NCBI RefSeq assembly: GCF_020165195.1
Contig: NZ_JAIUHR010000007.1
Span: 124,001-188,000 of the forward strand
DNA from: Mesorhizobium sp. CA14
GTDB lineage: Bacteria; Pseudomonadota; Alphaproteobacteria; Rhizobiales; Rhizobiaceae
Reading direction: 5' to 3'
DNA length: 64,000 bases
In this document: piece by piece, positions 19,515 to 29,614 of the stretch
Layout of the letters: every line of letters begins with the position of its first letter
How positions within the stretch are numbered: position 1 is the stretch's first letter
Made by a program: the position numbers and the translations under genes
The notes under the pieces: generated by a model
Seen by the model: the letters and a program-made list of their open reading frames with translations, nothing else
Told to the model about the DNA's origin: nothing
The model's database searches: none

Positions 19515-20102
19515 TCAAAAGTGCACCCAATTCCTGAGACTGGTCCACGTCTTCCTGTCCAGCCGGTAACGCTCGACCGGCACCTGGCCGGCGACGATCG
19601 AGTTCAGCATGCCCTGGCCGGCATACTGGAAGCCGCATTTGTGGATGACCCGGCGCGAGGCCGGATTGATCACCCGGGTCGAGGCATGCAGCACCTGGAT
19701 CGAGGTCCGCTGGAAGGCGAGATCGACCAGGGCGTGCGCGGCCTCGGTGGCATAGCCGCGCTTCCAATAGGGCTCGCCGATCCAGTAGCCCAGTTCCAGG
19801 CCGCGGTCGGTGGTGTTGAGCCCCGCGCAGCCGACGAAGGTGCCGGTATCCTTGAGCGTCAGGACATAGACGATGCCGGCGCGCCGCGAAGCCGCGATGG
19901 CAAGGAAGGTGCGGCCCTCGGCTTCGCCATAGGGATGCGGCATGCGGGCCAGCATTTCGGCGACATGCCGGTTGTCGGCAAGCGTTACGAGTTGTTCGAG
20001 ATCGCTCTCGCACGGAGCGCGCATGACCAGCCGCTCGGTGGCAAGCGCCGGGCAATCGATCGCGTAACTTTCGTCTTCGGTGCCTTCCGCTTCGGCAACC
20101 AT
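19515..20102 (-). CDS. GNAT family N-acetyltransferase (RimJ/RimL-like)
   Basis: 195 residues from MVAEAEG, chosen because GGAGGAC lies just upstream; the frame runs on 84 bases further into the rpmA terminator. It has TERLVMRAPCESDLEQL at the N-terminus, then GLELGYWIGEPYWKRGYATEAA, the acetyl-CoA-binding motif A. NPASRRVIHKCGFQ follows. This is the Acetyltransf_3 layout seen in RimJ/RimL relatives, which acetylate ribosomal-protein N-termini or small molecules. It lies between rpmA and obgE, the common rhizobial position. Confidence 0.9.
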   Translation of the reverse strand: MVAEAEGTEDESYAIDCPALATERLVMRAPCESDLEQLVTLADNRHVAEMLARMPHPYGEAEGRTFLAIAASRRAGIVYVLTLKDTGTFVGCAGLNTTDRGLELGYWIGEPYWKRGYATEAAHALVDLAFQRTSIQVLHASTRVINPASRRVIHKCGFQYAGQGMLNSIVAGQVPVERYRLDRKTWTSLRNWVHF

Positions 20103-20129
20103 TTTAGTCCTCCAGGGCAAGAAAAATGA

Positions 20130-20159
20130 AAAAGGAGAGAGGGCAAGCCCATCTCTCCT
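20130..20159 (-). terminator. Terminator after rplU-rpmA
   Basis: On the minus strand, AGGAGAGATGGGC, a TTG loop, CCCTCTCTCCT and then TTTTTC form a GC-rich stem with a T-run about 70 bases past the rpmA stop. The GNAT ribosome binding site lies just beyond it, so read-through or a separate promoter must drive that gene. Confidence 0.75.
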
Positions 20160-20227
20160 GATCCTTTTCCTGGCCTGGCCAGACACCGGTTCCCGAGATG
20201 GGCGCCGGTGTTATGGTGCGGAACCGG

Positions 20228-20497
20228 CTACTCCGCTGCTTTGGTGATCGGGTTCACCGATACGTAGGTTCGGCCGTTGGCTTTCTTGTTGAAGGTGACT
20301 GCGCCGGCTTCGAGCGCAAAAAGGGTGTGGTCCGTGCCCATGCCAACATTGGTGCCCGGATGCCATTGCGTGCCGCGCTGACGAATGATGATGTTGCCGG
20401 CGATGACGGCTTCGCCGCCGAACTTCTTCACGCCCAGACGCTTGGAGTGCGAATCGCGACCATTGCGCGACGAACCGCCAGCTTTCTTGTGTGCCAT
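20228..20497 (-). CDS. rpmA: 50S ribosomal protein L27
   Basis: 89 residues, [16 protein letters not shown]...GV KKFGGE, then [23 protein letters not shown], the full L27 signature. The N-terminus reaches the peptidyl transferase centre. It follows rplU by about 100 bp on the same strand, the universal L21-L27 pair. Confidence 0.98.
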   Translation of the reverse strand: MAHKKAGGSSRNGRDSHSKRLGVKKFGGEAVIAGNIIIRQRGTQWHPGTNVGMGTDHTLFALEAGAVTFNKKANGRTYVSVNPITKAAE

Positions 20498-20595
20498 TTG
20501 ACTAACTCCGATGCGCCCAAAGGCGCTTGAATGGTCTTATGAACGCGTTCGCGTTCCGTTTCAAGTCCGTACCGGCGACGATCGTCGCCGGAAAA

Positions 20596-21291
20596 TTACT
20601 TCTTCGCCAGTTCCTTGGCCTGCTCGCGCCAGTCCTTGATCTGGTCGGCGCTGAAGGGCATGTGCTCGTCGATCTTGGCGACGTCCTTGTCGGAGAGCTT
20701 GGCGAGCTGCGCGAAGGTGACGATGCCCTGCTCGGCGAGGTCCTTCGCCGCGACCGGGCCGATGCCCTTGATCACGGTCAGGTCATCCGGCTCGCCCTTC
20801 GGCGCCTTGAACAGCGGCGCGGCCTTTGCCTCGGCCTCTTCCTTCGGAGCGGCCTTGGGCTCCTTCTTGGCCTTGGCCTCTTTCGGAGCGGTCTCGGCCT
20901 TCGCCTCGGCGGCGACTTCCGCCTTGGCTTCGGGTGCCTTGGCCTCGGCCTTGGCGGCCTTCTTCGACGGTTTGGCGCCGCCCAGCAGGATCTCGGCGAT
21001 CCGGACGGTAGTCAGAAGCTGGCGGTGGCCGATCTTGCGGCGCGAATTCTGGCGGCGGCGCTTCTTGAAAGCGATGACGGTGCGGTTCTTGCCCTGCTCG
21101 ACGACTTCCGCCGTGACCATGGCGCCATCGACGAACGGCGCGCCGAAGGTGACATTCTCGCCCTCGCCATGCGCGAGCACATTGCCGATCTCGACGATGT
21201 CGCCGACCTTGGCTTCGAGTTTCTCGATCTTCAGGAGATCGTTGGCGGCGACGCGATACTGCTTGCCGCCCGTTTTGATGACTGCGAACAT
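20596..21291 (-). CDS. rplU: 50S ribosomal protein L21 with long C-terminal extension
   Basis: Residues 1-104 are canonical L21 (MFAVIKTGGKQYRV, FKKRRRQNSRRKIGHRQ). The start is at 21291; the longer open frame covers the promoter. About 127 residues are added after position 105. A Lys/Ala/Glu-rich low-complexity linker (105-165) leads to a helix-hairpin-helix-like segment (DDLTVIKGIGPVAAKDLAEQG, about 169-190, to residue 210). Bacterial L21 is usually about 103 residues. Extended L21 occurs in rhizobia; the added segment could contact rRNA or other nucleic acid, which is inference. Confidence 0.95.
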   Translation of the reverse strand: MFAVIKTGGKQYRVAANDLLKIEKLEAKVGDIVEIGNVLAHGEGENVTFGAPFVDGAMVTAEVVEQGKNRTVIAFKKRRRQNSRRKIGHRQLLTTVRIAEILLGGAKPSKKAAKAEAKAPEAKAEVAAEAKAETAPKEAKAKKEPKAAPKEEAEAKAAPLFKAPKGEPDDLTVIKGIGPVAAKDLAEQGIVTFAQLAKLSDKDVAKIDEHMPFSADQIKDWREQAKELAKK

Positions 21292-21416
21292 TTTTTGCCT
21301 TTCGCTGTTCGGTCGGCCTCGATGAACCGCGTCAGGCGGTTCGGCCGTCTTTTTGTCAGTCTGCGGGTTCAAAAAACAAGCGGCGCGGAAGAGCCTCCAC
21401 GCCGAATGCGGGCTGT

Positions 21417-21445
21417 CCCTAACCGAAGGTTGCGCCGGAGTCAAG
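21417..21445 (-). promoter_or_regulatory. Predicted promoter for rplU-rpmA
   Basis: On the minus strand, CTTGAC (21445-21440) is 17 bases from TTAGGG (21422-21417). This fits strong alphaproteobacterial promoters of translation genes. The leader of about 120 bases contains a small hairpin (GGCGTGGA/TTCCGCGCC). The 336-bp gap between rplU and tRNA-Ser otherwise holds only this promoter, its leader and the tRNA promoter. Confidence 0.6.
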
Positions 21446-21561
21446 GCAAGCGACAGGTAAGCGTCCTTGTCCTTGGAGGCCGTAAGCGACGGTGCCGGCA
21501 AATATCGATCCGTGACGTCGCAATCGCTTTTTGCGGAAGCCGGAAATCGGTCGAATAGGGC

Positions 21562-21590
21562 CTTGTAACTCTAGCAGTCAGCCGTTATCT
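21562..21590 (+). promoter_or_regulatory. Predicted promoter for tRNA-Ser
   Basis: CTTGTA (21562-21567), 17 bases, TTATCT (21585-21590), about 38 bases before the mature tRNA 5' end. Matches the alphaproteobacterial consensus at most positions. Confidence 0.55.
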
Positions 21591-21627
21591 AGTGCGCCGC
21601 GCCGGCAACGGCCGACCATGACCTCGC

Positions 21628-21717
21628 GGAGAGGTGGCAGAGTGGTCGAATGCACCGCACTCGAAATGCGGCATACTCGCAAGGGTATCGGGGGTTCGAA
21701 TCCCTCCCTCTCCGCCA
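21628..21717 (+). tRNA. tRNA-Ser (anticodon CGA)
   Basis: 90 bases. Acceptor arm GGAGAGG pairs with CCTCTCC, the discriminator is G and CCA is encoded. The anticodon loop reads ACTCGAAAT with CGA (codon UCG). A long variable arm (ATACTCGCAAGGGTAT) and T-loop GGTTCGAATCC follow, all typical of a class II serine tRNA. Confidence 0.96.
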
Positions 21718-21783
21718 TCCTGCTTCGCGCTGCGCGCTTCGCAGGACAGGTCCAGGGAATTCCTTTCAGCGCGAAGCAGGATG
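21716..21783. repeat. 17-bp perfect inverted repeat at the tRNA-Ser 3' end
   Basis: CATCCTGCTTCGCGCTG (21716-21732) is perfectly inverted at 21767-21783, with 34 bases between. The left arm begins within the tRNA CCA end. A smaller hairpin (CCTGC/GCAGG) sits inside. It could act in termination or 3' processing, or be an inserted palindromic element. The rest of the gap to 21966 shows no supported gene. Confidence 0.6.
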
Positions 21784-21966
21784 TCCTCCGAAGTTTTAGC
21801 GAAGGAGGGTGGCTCGGAGCCCTAAATCCCCTCACCGCGCCATACCGGCCTGCGATGAAATCCCGCGGCTCTCGGGTGACAAAAACCCGACCGTGATCGA
21901 TAATAATGTGATCTCAAGGGGGTCGTCGCGCAGAAGACCACATGCGCTCGGGGGCGAAATCTAAGA

Positions 21967-22416
21967 ATGTCCGGTCGCGGCTTCACAATGGATGACAAGA
22001 TGATCGGGCGAACTTTCGCCTTTGCCCTGGCAATTGCCTTTTTCCCTTCACCTTCGCACGCGCAACCGCAGCATCGTCTGCCAAGCGGCTACAAATGGGG
22101 CCGCTGCCTGCTCGTCGTTCACGGCGAGACCCGCATCTCCGGAAGATGCTCTTATCAAATCGAGAAGGGCGGCGATTTCAATATCCAGGGGCCCAAGCAG
22201 GTTTTCGCAGGCATCGACTATCCCGACACGCATAGCGGGGCCGGTGAGATGTCGAAGGATTACTGGGCCGTCGTGTACAAGGACGGTGATCTTTGGGCAG
22301 GCTACGGCAACGCGGATATTCGCGACACGCACGGCGAGGCAGGCGATTGGGGAGAGCTTCGCCGCGAAGGCGCCTGCTATGCCGGGAAGGACGTCCGGGT
22401 GTGCCTTTGGCGTTGA
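21967..22416 (+). CDS. Small secreted protein of unknown function
   Basis: 149 residues as the open frame gives it; starts at 21988 (MDDKMIG) or 22000 (MIGR) fit a signal peptide better. The hydrophobic stretch TFAFALAIAFFPSPSHA ends in an AxA-type cleavage site, so a periplasmic or secreted protein is likely. The mature part has four Cys (CLLVV, GRCSY, ACYAG, RVCLW), probably two disulfides, and aromatic-rich DYWAVVYKDGDLWAGYGN. I do not recognise the family. Its stop overlaps the start of a RIME-like repeat. Confidence 0.65.
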   Translation: MSGRGFTMDDKMIGRTFAFALAIAFFPSPSHAQPQHRLPSGYKWGRCLLVVHGETRISGRCSYQIEKGGDFNIQGPKQVFAGIDYPDTHSGAGEMSKDYWAVVYKDGDLWAGYGNADIRDTHGEAGDWGELRREGACYAGKDVRVCLWR

Positions 22417-22531
22417 GCAATTCCAGGAAAAGCGGTTGGGCTCGGCGGTTTCGCCATAGCCTCCCGCCCGGAATTGCGTAAAAACAAAGGGATAGAGCGG
22501 CCGCCGTTTCCGTGAAAACGATGAACCGCTC
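22415..22531. repeat. RIME-like repeat, copy 4 (long form)
   Basis: GAGCAATTCCAGGAAAAGCGG..., CCCGGAATTGCGTAAAAACAAAGGGATAGAGCGG... then a GTTTCCGTGAAAACGATGAACCGCTC arm. Same design as the copy at 207; it starts inside the stop codon of the preceding gene. Confidence 0.7.
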
Positions 22532-22609
22532 CAGCCGCCCTTTGACCAGGCGGCTGGGGGATCGATAGCATGCCGCCGGGCCGGGGCTCCATCGACGCGA
22601 CGGGACGCG

Positions 22610-23593
22610 ATGAAAAAAGAAGATCTGGAAAAGCTGCTCTCCAACGACAGCGGCGACTTCGAGTTGTATCCGATAGACCGCTATCTCCATGCCGTGGCGA
22701 CCGAACGGCAGGTGCCGAATCTCGCGATCGCTGCCTGCACGATCAGGATAGAAGAATCCGCGCCTGCGCTGCGCGCGGTCCTGGAACGAGCCGCCAACGG
22801 ACAGCCTTTGTCGGACGATGAAGAGATGCTGCTCTTCAGGGGCGTGTATATCCTCGGCGGCGTCCGTGACACCCAGGCATGCCAAGCTTTGCTGCGTCTG
22901 CTGCGCCGCCCTGGGAAGGAAGCCGACCGGCTGCTTGGCGACGCCATAACCGAAACGCTGTCGCGCATCATCGTAGGCGTATTCGACGGCGACGCCGGCG
23001 TGCTGTTCGACATCATTGCCGACCGCTCCGCCGACGAATTCATCCGCGATGCAGCGTTTGGTGCGGTGACCTTTTTGACCTGGGAAGGCCGCATCGAGCG
23101 CGACCGGACAAGGGATTTCGTGGAACGGTTCTACAGGGAGAGGCTTGCCGACGACTGGGATTACGTGTGGGTCGGCTGGCTGCAAGCCATCGCGATGCTT
23201 GCCCTGCGAGACCTCGTTCCGCTTGTCTACAGCGCTTGGGATGAGGGCCGTATCCCGGAAGATGCGCTTGAACGCAGTGATTTCGAAAACGACCTGCGGG
23301 AAGCCGAGCAGCAACCCGGCGACATTGGCCGGTTCGACCGCGCCAGCCTGAGTTACATCGAGGATGTCCTTGTGGCGCTGGATTGGACCCGCGGCCTTGA
23401 CGATGACGACGGCTTCGATTTTAGCGACGACGATTTCGATCTTGACGAGGATGGGCAAGCCTCACGGCTGGAGCTGGCCTTCTCCAGCGTGATACCGGCC
23501 ACCAACCCTTGGCGCGATATCGGGCGCAACGATCCGTGCCCTTGTGGAAGCGGCAAGAAATTCAAGAAATGCTGCTTGGCAATCGCGGAATGA
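22610..23593 (+). CDS. DUF1186 domain protein with C-terminal SEC-C zinc motif
   Basis: 327 residues. An all-helical N-terminal region (about 10-240) has HEAT-like character: LLFRGVYILGGVRDTQACQALLRLLRRPG, then ETLSRIIVGVFDGD. It matches the general layout of DUF1186 proteins. A very acidic stretch (DDDDGFDFSDDDFDLDEDG, about 265-285) follows, and the chain ends with a SEC-C motif (NDPCPCGSGKKFKKCC), the Zn-binding, SecA-C-terminus-like module. SEC-C modules often mediate SecB or ribosome-associated contacts; a chaperone or adaptor role here is inference. Confidence 0.82.
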   Translation: MKKEDLEKLLSNDSGDFELYPIDRYLHAVATERQVPNLAIAACTIRIEESAPALRAVLERAANGQPLSDDEEMLLFRGVYILGGVRDTQACQALLRLLRRPGKEADRLLGDAITETLSRIIVGVFDGDAGVLFDIIADRSADEFIRDAAFGAVTFLTWEGRIERDRTRDFVERFYRERLADDWDYVWVGWLQAIAMLALRDLVPLVYSAWDEGRIPEDALERSDFENDLREAEQQPGDIGRFDRASLSYIEDVLVALDWTRGLDDDDGFDFSDDDFDLDEDGQASRLELAFSSVIPATNPWRDIGRNDPCPCGSGKKFKKCCLAIAE

Positions 23594-23617
23594 CGAGGTG
23601 ACGCGTCAAGCCCGTCC

Positions 23618-25461
<1,844 letters not shown>

Positions 25462-25462
<1 letters not shown>

Positions 25463-27108
25463 TACCGCGCCGTTCCAGCGTTCAAGATGTCAGCCGGCAT
25501 CTCGTAGCCGAATTCGCGGCAGAAGCCTTCCACGCGAGCGAGGAACGCCGTCGGCAGGCTATGCAGATAGGTCCGGAATTCTTCATTGCGCTCCCATTTT
25601 CTCAGCGACGTCGCCCGTATCGGATTGCCGGCATCACCGCTGTACAGGGTGACCGGTGAAAGATCGAATGATCGAGCGATCCTGCCCTGGACGATATCCG
25701 GTTCTGCGATCAGCTCTTCATAGCGCAAATAGAAAACGGCTCTTTCGGGCTGAGTCTGTCTGAGCCGCATCAATCCGTCGTACTCCGCCTCCCAGCGTTC
25801 CGTCGTTACATGAAAACGGCGCTCGTTCACAGTCTCCGGATGAGAGCTGGTGAGCACGTCGAAAGGATGCCTCACGCAATAGATCAACCCGACCGAGGCA
25901 GGCAGATGCTCGATGTCCCTATGGCTCTCATGAGTGCGTTTGACGACTAGATTGAATTGGGGGCGATCCAGTTCGAGCAGCGCTTGATACGGCGCTTCGT
26001 CCGCATGGACATAGGTATCGTCGAAACACCCCATCAAGCGACGGCTGAGCGTGGTTCCGCTGCGAGCACAGCCGGCAATGAAGATTCGTTTGCGAAACGT
26101 CATTGCCGAGGGCAGCCTGCGCGCGGCCTTGCGCAGGCGCCAGAAAAATCGTCTTGCGCCGCGGCGCAGAGCGGTCGCCGGCGTTAGGGCTGCTTTGGCA
26201 GGGACGTCCCTCGACGTGATCTCGGCCAAGGCGATGCCGCTCTCTCCCGCGACGGCGTAGAGAAGCCAGGTGCGGCCGTTCTCCTCGAAAATGGCGGGAT
26301 CGCGCAACGCATTCTCCCTGCCTTCGGCCGCCCCGTCACGGCCGGGGCAGACCGGCAAATCCGCGCCTTCGAAGTCCGCCTGCGGCCGCAGCAGTTCGGT
26401 CTCGCCCCGCACCGTCCAATCCCACCAGTCGTCGGCGAGATCGATGGTGCCGTGAAGGATCCGTTCCGGCGCATCGCCCCTGCGCGTGTAAAAGACCCGC
26501 AGCCAGCGACCGGATTTCTGCAGCGCCAGATGCCGTGGGGTCGGACGGCGGTTCATGGGAGGCAGTACGACCGGGCCCCGTTCAAAATCAGAGATACCGG
26601 TTCCGGAACGGAAAACGGTGACGGTTCTCGTCCCGAGAAGACCGTACCACCAATTGTCGTGGTGGAAGAACCGCGCATAGGAAGGCCCGAGCGGCTGGGG
26701 AAGCGGATTGAAATGGAGACCGTCACCGGATGTCGCGGCAAAGGTCATCTGGCCTTCCCCGCCTTTTGCCGGCCCATGGAAATACAAGACGAAGCGATGA
26801 TTCTGCTGATCGACATGAACGTCGGGAGACGCAATGTGCCCCTTGATGAACGGGCAATGATCGAGGGACAGAACCCCGCCAGGATGTATGTGCCACGGGC
26901 CTTCGATCGTATCGGCGTAAGCGAGGCGAATATAGGAGCCGCCATGATCGGCGAAGTAGAGATGGTAAGCGCCCAGCCGCGCCGGCGCCCAATCGGGCAT
27001 GCAGATCAGCGACGGCCCGTTGATGTTGATCCCGTCGCCGGCAGGCAACATGTCCGGCGTGACGATAAGTCCACGCCGCGTTGCGGTGAGGATGGGTTGC
27101 GAGATCAT
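25462..27108 (-). CDS. Beta-propeller (GH43/GH117-like) and sulfotransferase fusion protein
   Basis: 548 residues with two halves. Residues 1-300 look like a five-bladed beta-propeller glycosidase-like domain: INGPSLICMPDW, LYFADHGGSYIRLAYADTIEGPW, IASPDVHVD, RDPAIFEENGRTWLLYAV. This is the pattern of GH43/GH117-type or related lyase-associated folds. After a basic linker (310-338), residues 341-548 form a sulfotransferase domain. The 5'-phosphosulfate loop is FIAGCARSGTTL (343-354) and the 3'-phosphate loop is YCVRHPFDVLTSSH (410-423). No signal peptide is evident. A role in building or decorating a sulfated surface glycan is inference. No frameshift is needed to join the halves. Confidence 0.75.
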
Positions 27109-27550
27109 GCGGCGGGCTGCCTCCGGCTAACAGCTCCGCCCCGGGGACAAGCCCGCCTGTTGTGGAGCCCGCACGTTCCGGCCCGGCTTTGCCGGATCTC
27201 ACACCCCGCTTGCCCTTCCAAGCTAGCTCCTTCAAGGGTTGATCCCGCCGGCGCCGCCAGCGGCAGGCGCCTTGGCTCGATTGCCGGCCTGGCTTCATTC
27301 GGTCTTGTCGTTTCGATACAACGGCGTCCGTTGAAACGGAAGCTCGAGGGCCATACCGGGGTTTATCCCGAACAGACACCGCGCAGGCGAGATGTTGGAC
27401 GCGTGACGAAATCATCGAAGTCTGGCAGGCTGTCACGGCATTCCGCTTCGAATCTCGGCGCCGCCGGTGAAAGTTCCACCGGCGCAATCTGCGGTGCTAT
27501 AACGCCAGGCCGCCATCCGCTGCCGGCGGCCGATGCACAAGGAACGTTGC
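27109..27550. other. 442-bp gene-free interval upstream of both flanking genes
   Basis: No supported gene. It holds an inverted repeat with CAACGG-CGT-CCGTTG at its centre (about 27309-27338, flanked by CGTTTC/GAAACG). There is also a perfect 8-bp hairpin CGCCGGTG/CACCGGCG (27462-27484) ahead of the LysE-type gene. Promoters for both divergent genes must lie here, but no clear -35/-10 pair was found. Confidence 0.5.
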
Positions 27551-28177
27551 ATGATCGATCCCGCCACGCTCATCACTTACGTCGCCGTCGTGTTCGGCTT
27601 CGTCTTCATTCCGGGACCGGCGACGCTGCTCACGGTCGCGCGGGCGACGAGCTCGGGCACCAAGGTCGGCATCGCCACCGGCGCCGGTGTCGCTGCGGGT
27701 GACGTGATCCACACCATCATGGCCATCGTCGGCATCTCGGCCATCATCGCCGCTTCGGCGATGCTGTTCAGCATCGTCAAATATATCGGCGCGGCCTACC
27801 TCGTTTATCTGGGCATCCGCGCCATTCTCGAAAAGACGCCGGCTGGCCTGGCGGGCAGGACGCTGCCCATTTCCGCGGGCCGGGCCTTTCGGCAGGCGAT
27901 CCTGACCGAAGTGCTCAACCCGAAGACAGCGCTGTTCTTCCTGGCCTTCCTGCCGCAATTCGTGCACCCGCAAGCCGGTTTCGTGGTGCTGCAGCTGATG
28001 CTGCTTGGCATCATCTTTGTCCTGCTCGGGCTCTTCAGCACCGTCGTCTTCGCCGTCAGCGCGGGCGGCCTGGGCTCCTTCCTGCGCCGCAATCCGGCGG
28101 TGCTGAAATGGCAGGGCAAGGTGGTCGGCGGCATCTATTGCGCGCTCGGCATACGCCTGGCGCTGCAGCAGCGCTGA
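27551..28177 (+). CDS. LysE/RhtB family translocator
   Basis: 208 residues from MIDPATLITYVAV; AAGGAAC lies 7 bases upstream of this ATG, which excludes the earlier in-frame start. Six hydrophobic helices, with FVFIPGPATLLTVARATSSG in TM1 (the family GP motif) and LTEVLNPKTALFFLAFLPQFV, the LysE signature. Exports amino acids such as lysine, homoserine or threonine. Substrate unknown. Confidence 0.92.
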   Translation: MIDPATLITYVAVVFGFVFIPGPATLLTVARATSSGTKVGIATGAGVAAGDVIHTIMAIVGISAIIAASAMLFSIVKYIGAAYLVYLGIRAILEKTPAGLAGRTLPISAGRAFRQAILTEVLNPKTALFFLAFLPQFVHPQAGFVVLQLMLLGIIFVLLGLFSTVVFAVSAGGLGSFLRRNPAVLKWQGKVVGGIYCALGIRLALQQR

Positions 28178-28287
28178 GATGTTTTATCCGGCGGCCGTTA
28201 AGCCTATATTCACCATGCTTCGGCACGTTTGCCCTCCTGCGGCATTGTTTGAGTACCGCAGCGGCGCCGTGAGCGCCAAGGCAACAA

Positions 28288-28389
28288 GAGCGTTTCACCG
28301 TTTCACGGAAACGGCGAAACGCTCTATCTCTTTGTTTTTACGCAATTCCGGACGGAAAACCGCTCACACTTTTCCTGGAATTGCTCTAG
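28288..28389. repeat. RIME-like repeat, copy 5 (inverted long form)
   Basis: AGAGCGTTTCACCGTTTCACGGAAACGGCGAAACGCTCT, then CTCTTTGTTTTTACGCAATTCCGG... and TCCTGGAATTGCTC. This is the reverse orientation of copies 1 and 4 with both inverted pairs intact. It fills the convergent gap between the LysE-type gene and kdgF. Confidence 0.75.
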
Positions 28390-28424
28390 CCCGCGCCTGA
28401 CGGCGCAGGCTTTCCTTTCGATAC

Positions 28425-28754
28425 TCAGCCCAGGAAATCGGTCCGGCAAGGCGCAAAGCTGTCGACCAACCGCCCGGCCTCCAGCGCCTTGACGCCATGC
28501 ACGAGATTGGACGGCACAATGAAGCTGCTCCCTGTCTCGAGGATCTCCGACCGTCCGTCGATGGTGACCTCGAAGCGCCCCTCGGCGACATAGCTTGCCT
28601 GGACATGCGGATGCAAATGCGGCGCCCCGACGCCGCCCTTGTCGAAGGCGAACTCGACCATCAATTCATCGGTGTGCACCAGCACGCGCCGTCTGTTGCC
28701 GTCCCGCGTCGGCTCCCAGGCCTTTTCGCCCGCATGGCAAAAGGTACCGCTCAT
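28425..28754 (-). CDS. kdgF: Cupin protein, KdgF-like (4,5-unsaturated uronate linearisation)
   Basis: 109 residues forming a single cupin. Metal ligands are visible in PHLHPHVQASYVAEG (His46, His48, Gln52) and NLVHGV (His86). The end, DSFAPCRTDFL, matches the pattern at the end of KdgF proteins, which speed the opening of 4,5-unsaturated uronates to 5-keto-4-deoxyuronate. It sits 31 bp behind kduD in a hexuronate cluster. A generic cupin remains possible. Confidence 0.75.
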   Translation of the reverse strand: MSGTFCHAGEKAWEPTRDGNRRRVLVHTDELMVEFAFDKGGVGAPHLHPHVQASYVAEGRFEVTIDGRSEILETGSSFIVPSNLVHGVKALEAGRLVDSFAPCRTDFLG

Positions 28755-28785
28755 CGCTCAGGCTCCGTTCGAAATTGGCAGAAGG

Positions 28786-29562
28786 TCACCGCGCCAGCCA
28801 GCCGCCATCGACCGGCACCAACGCGCCGTGCATATAGTCCGACGCCCGCGCCAGCAGGAACACGGCCGCGTCGCCGATATCGTCGGGCCGGCCCCAGCGC
28901 CCTGCCGGGATGCGCCCGAGGATGGCGGCACTGCGGTCCGGGTCGGCGCGCAGCGCCTCGGTGTTGTTGGTCTCGACATAGCCCGGCGCGATGCCGTTGA
29001 CGTTGATGCCTTTGGCCGCCCATTCGCAGGCGAGCAGCCTTGTGAGGCCGAGCACGCCATGCTTCGAGGCCGTATAGGAGGCGACACGGATGCCGCCCTG
29101 GAAACTCAGCACCGAGGCGATGTTGACGATCTTGCCGCGCCGTCCGGGCTCCGCCAGCACACGCCTGGCAAAGCTCTGGCAGAGCCGGAAGACCGTCTTC
29201 AGATTGACCTCCATCACCTCGTCCCAGTCGGCTTCGCTCAGGTCGACCGCATCGGCGCGCCGGATGATGCCGGCATTGTTGACGAGGCCGTCGAGCGGGC
29301 CGCTCTCGCTCCAGACCCGGTCGAGCATGGCGGCCGCCTCGGCCGGATCGCCAAGATCCGCCTTCACCGCTTCGAAGCTGCCGCCCGCGGCGGCGACTTT
29401 CCCGGCGGTGTCATCCATCGCCGAACGGCCGACGCCGACGACCAGGCCGCCGGCGCGCGCGATCGACACGGCGATACCTTGCCCGATGCCGGTATTGGCA
29501 CCGGTGACCAGGATGCGCTTGCCCGTGAGGCTGAAGGCGGAAAGATCGCTCAAGCTCGTCAT
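28786..29562 (-). CDS. kduD: 2-dehydro-3-deoxy-D-gluconate 5-dehydrogenase
   Basis: 258-residue short-chain dehydrogenase. TGANTGIGQGIA is the NAD-binding motif. NNAGIIRR, SVLSFQGG and YTASKHGV give the Ser-Tyr-Lys catalytic set, and the end is MHGALVPVDGGWLAR. FSLTGKRILVTG plus NNAGIIRRADAVDLSEADWDEVMEVNLKTVF-type spacing fits KduD. Start chosen at MTSLSDL. In the pathway it converts 2,5-diketo-3-deoxygluconate to KDG. The partner isomerase kduI is not in the window. Confidence 0.88.
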   Translation of the reverse strand: MTSLSDLSAFSLTGKRILVTGANTGIGQGIAVSIARAGGLVVGVGRSAMDDTAGKVAAAGGSFEAVKADLGDPAEAAAMLDRVWSESGPLDGLVNNAGIIRRADAVDLSEADWDEVMEVNLKTVFRLCQSFARRVLAEPGRRGKIVNIASVLSFQGGIRVASYTASKHGVLGLTRLLACEWAAKGINVNGIAPGYVETNNTEALRADPDRSAAILGRIPAGRWGRPDDIGDAAVFLLARASDYMHGALVPVDGGWLAR

Positions 29563-29614
29563 GCCTTTCGCTTGCTGCCGATCGAAGGATCGGTCGTTCC
29601 GGGGCGGCGCGTCT

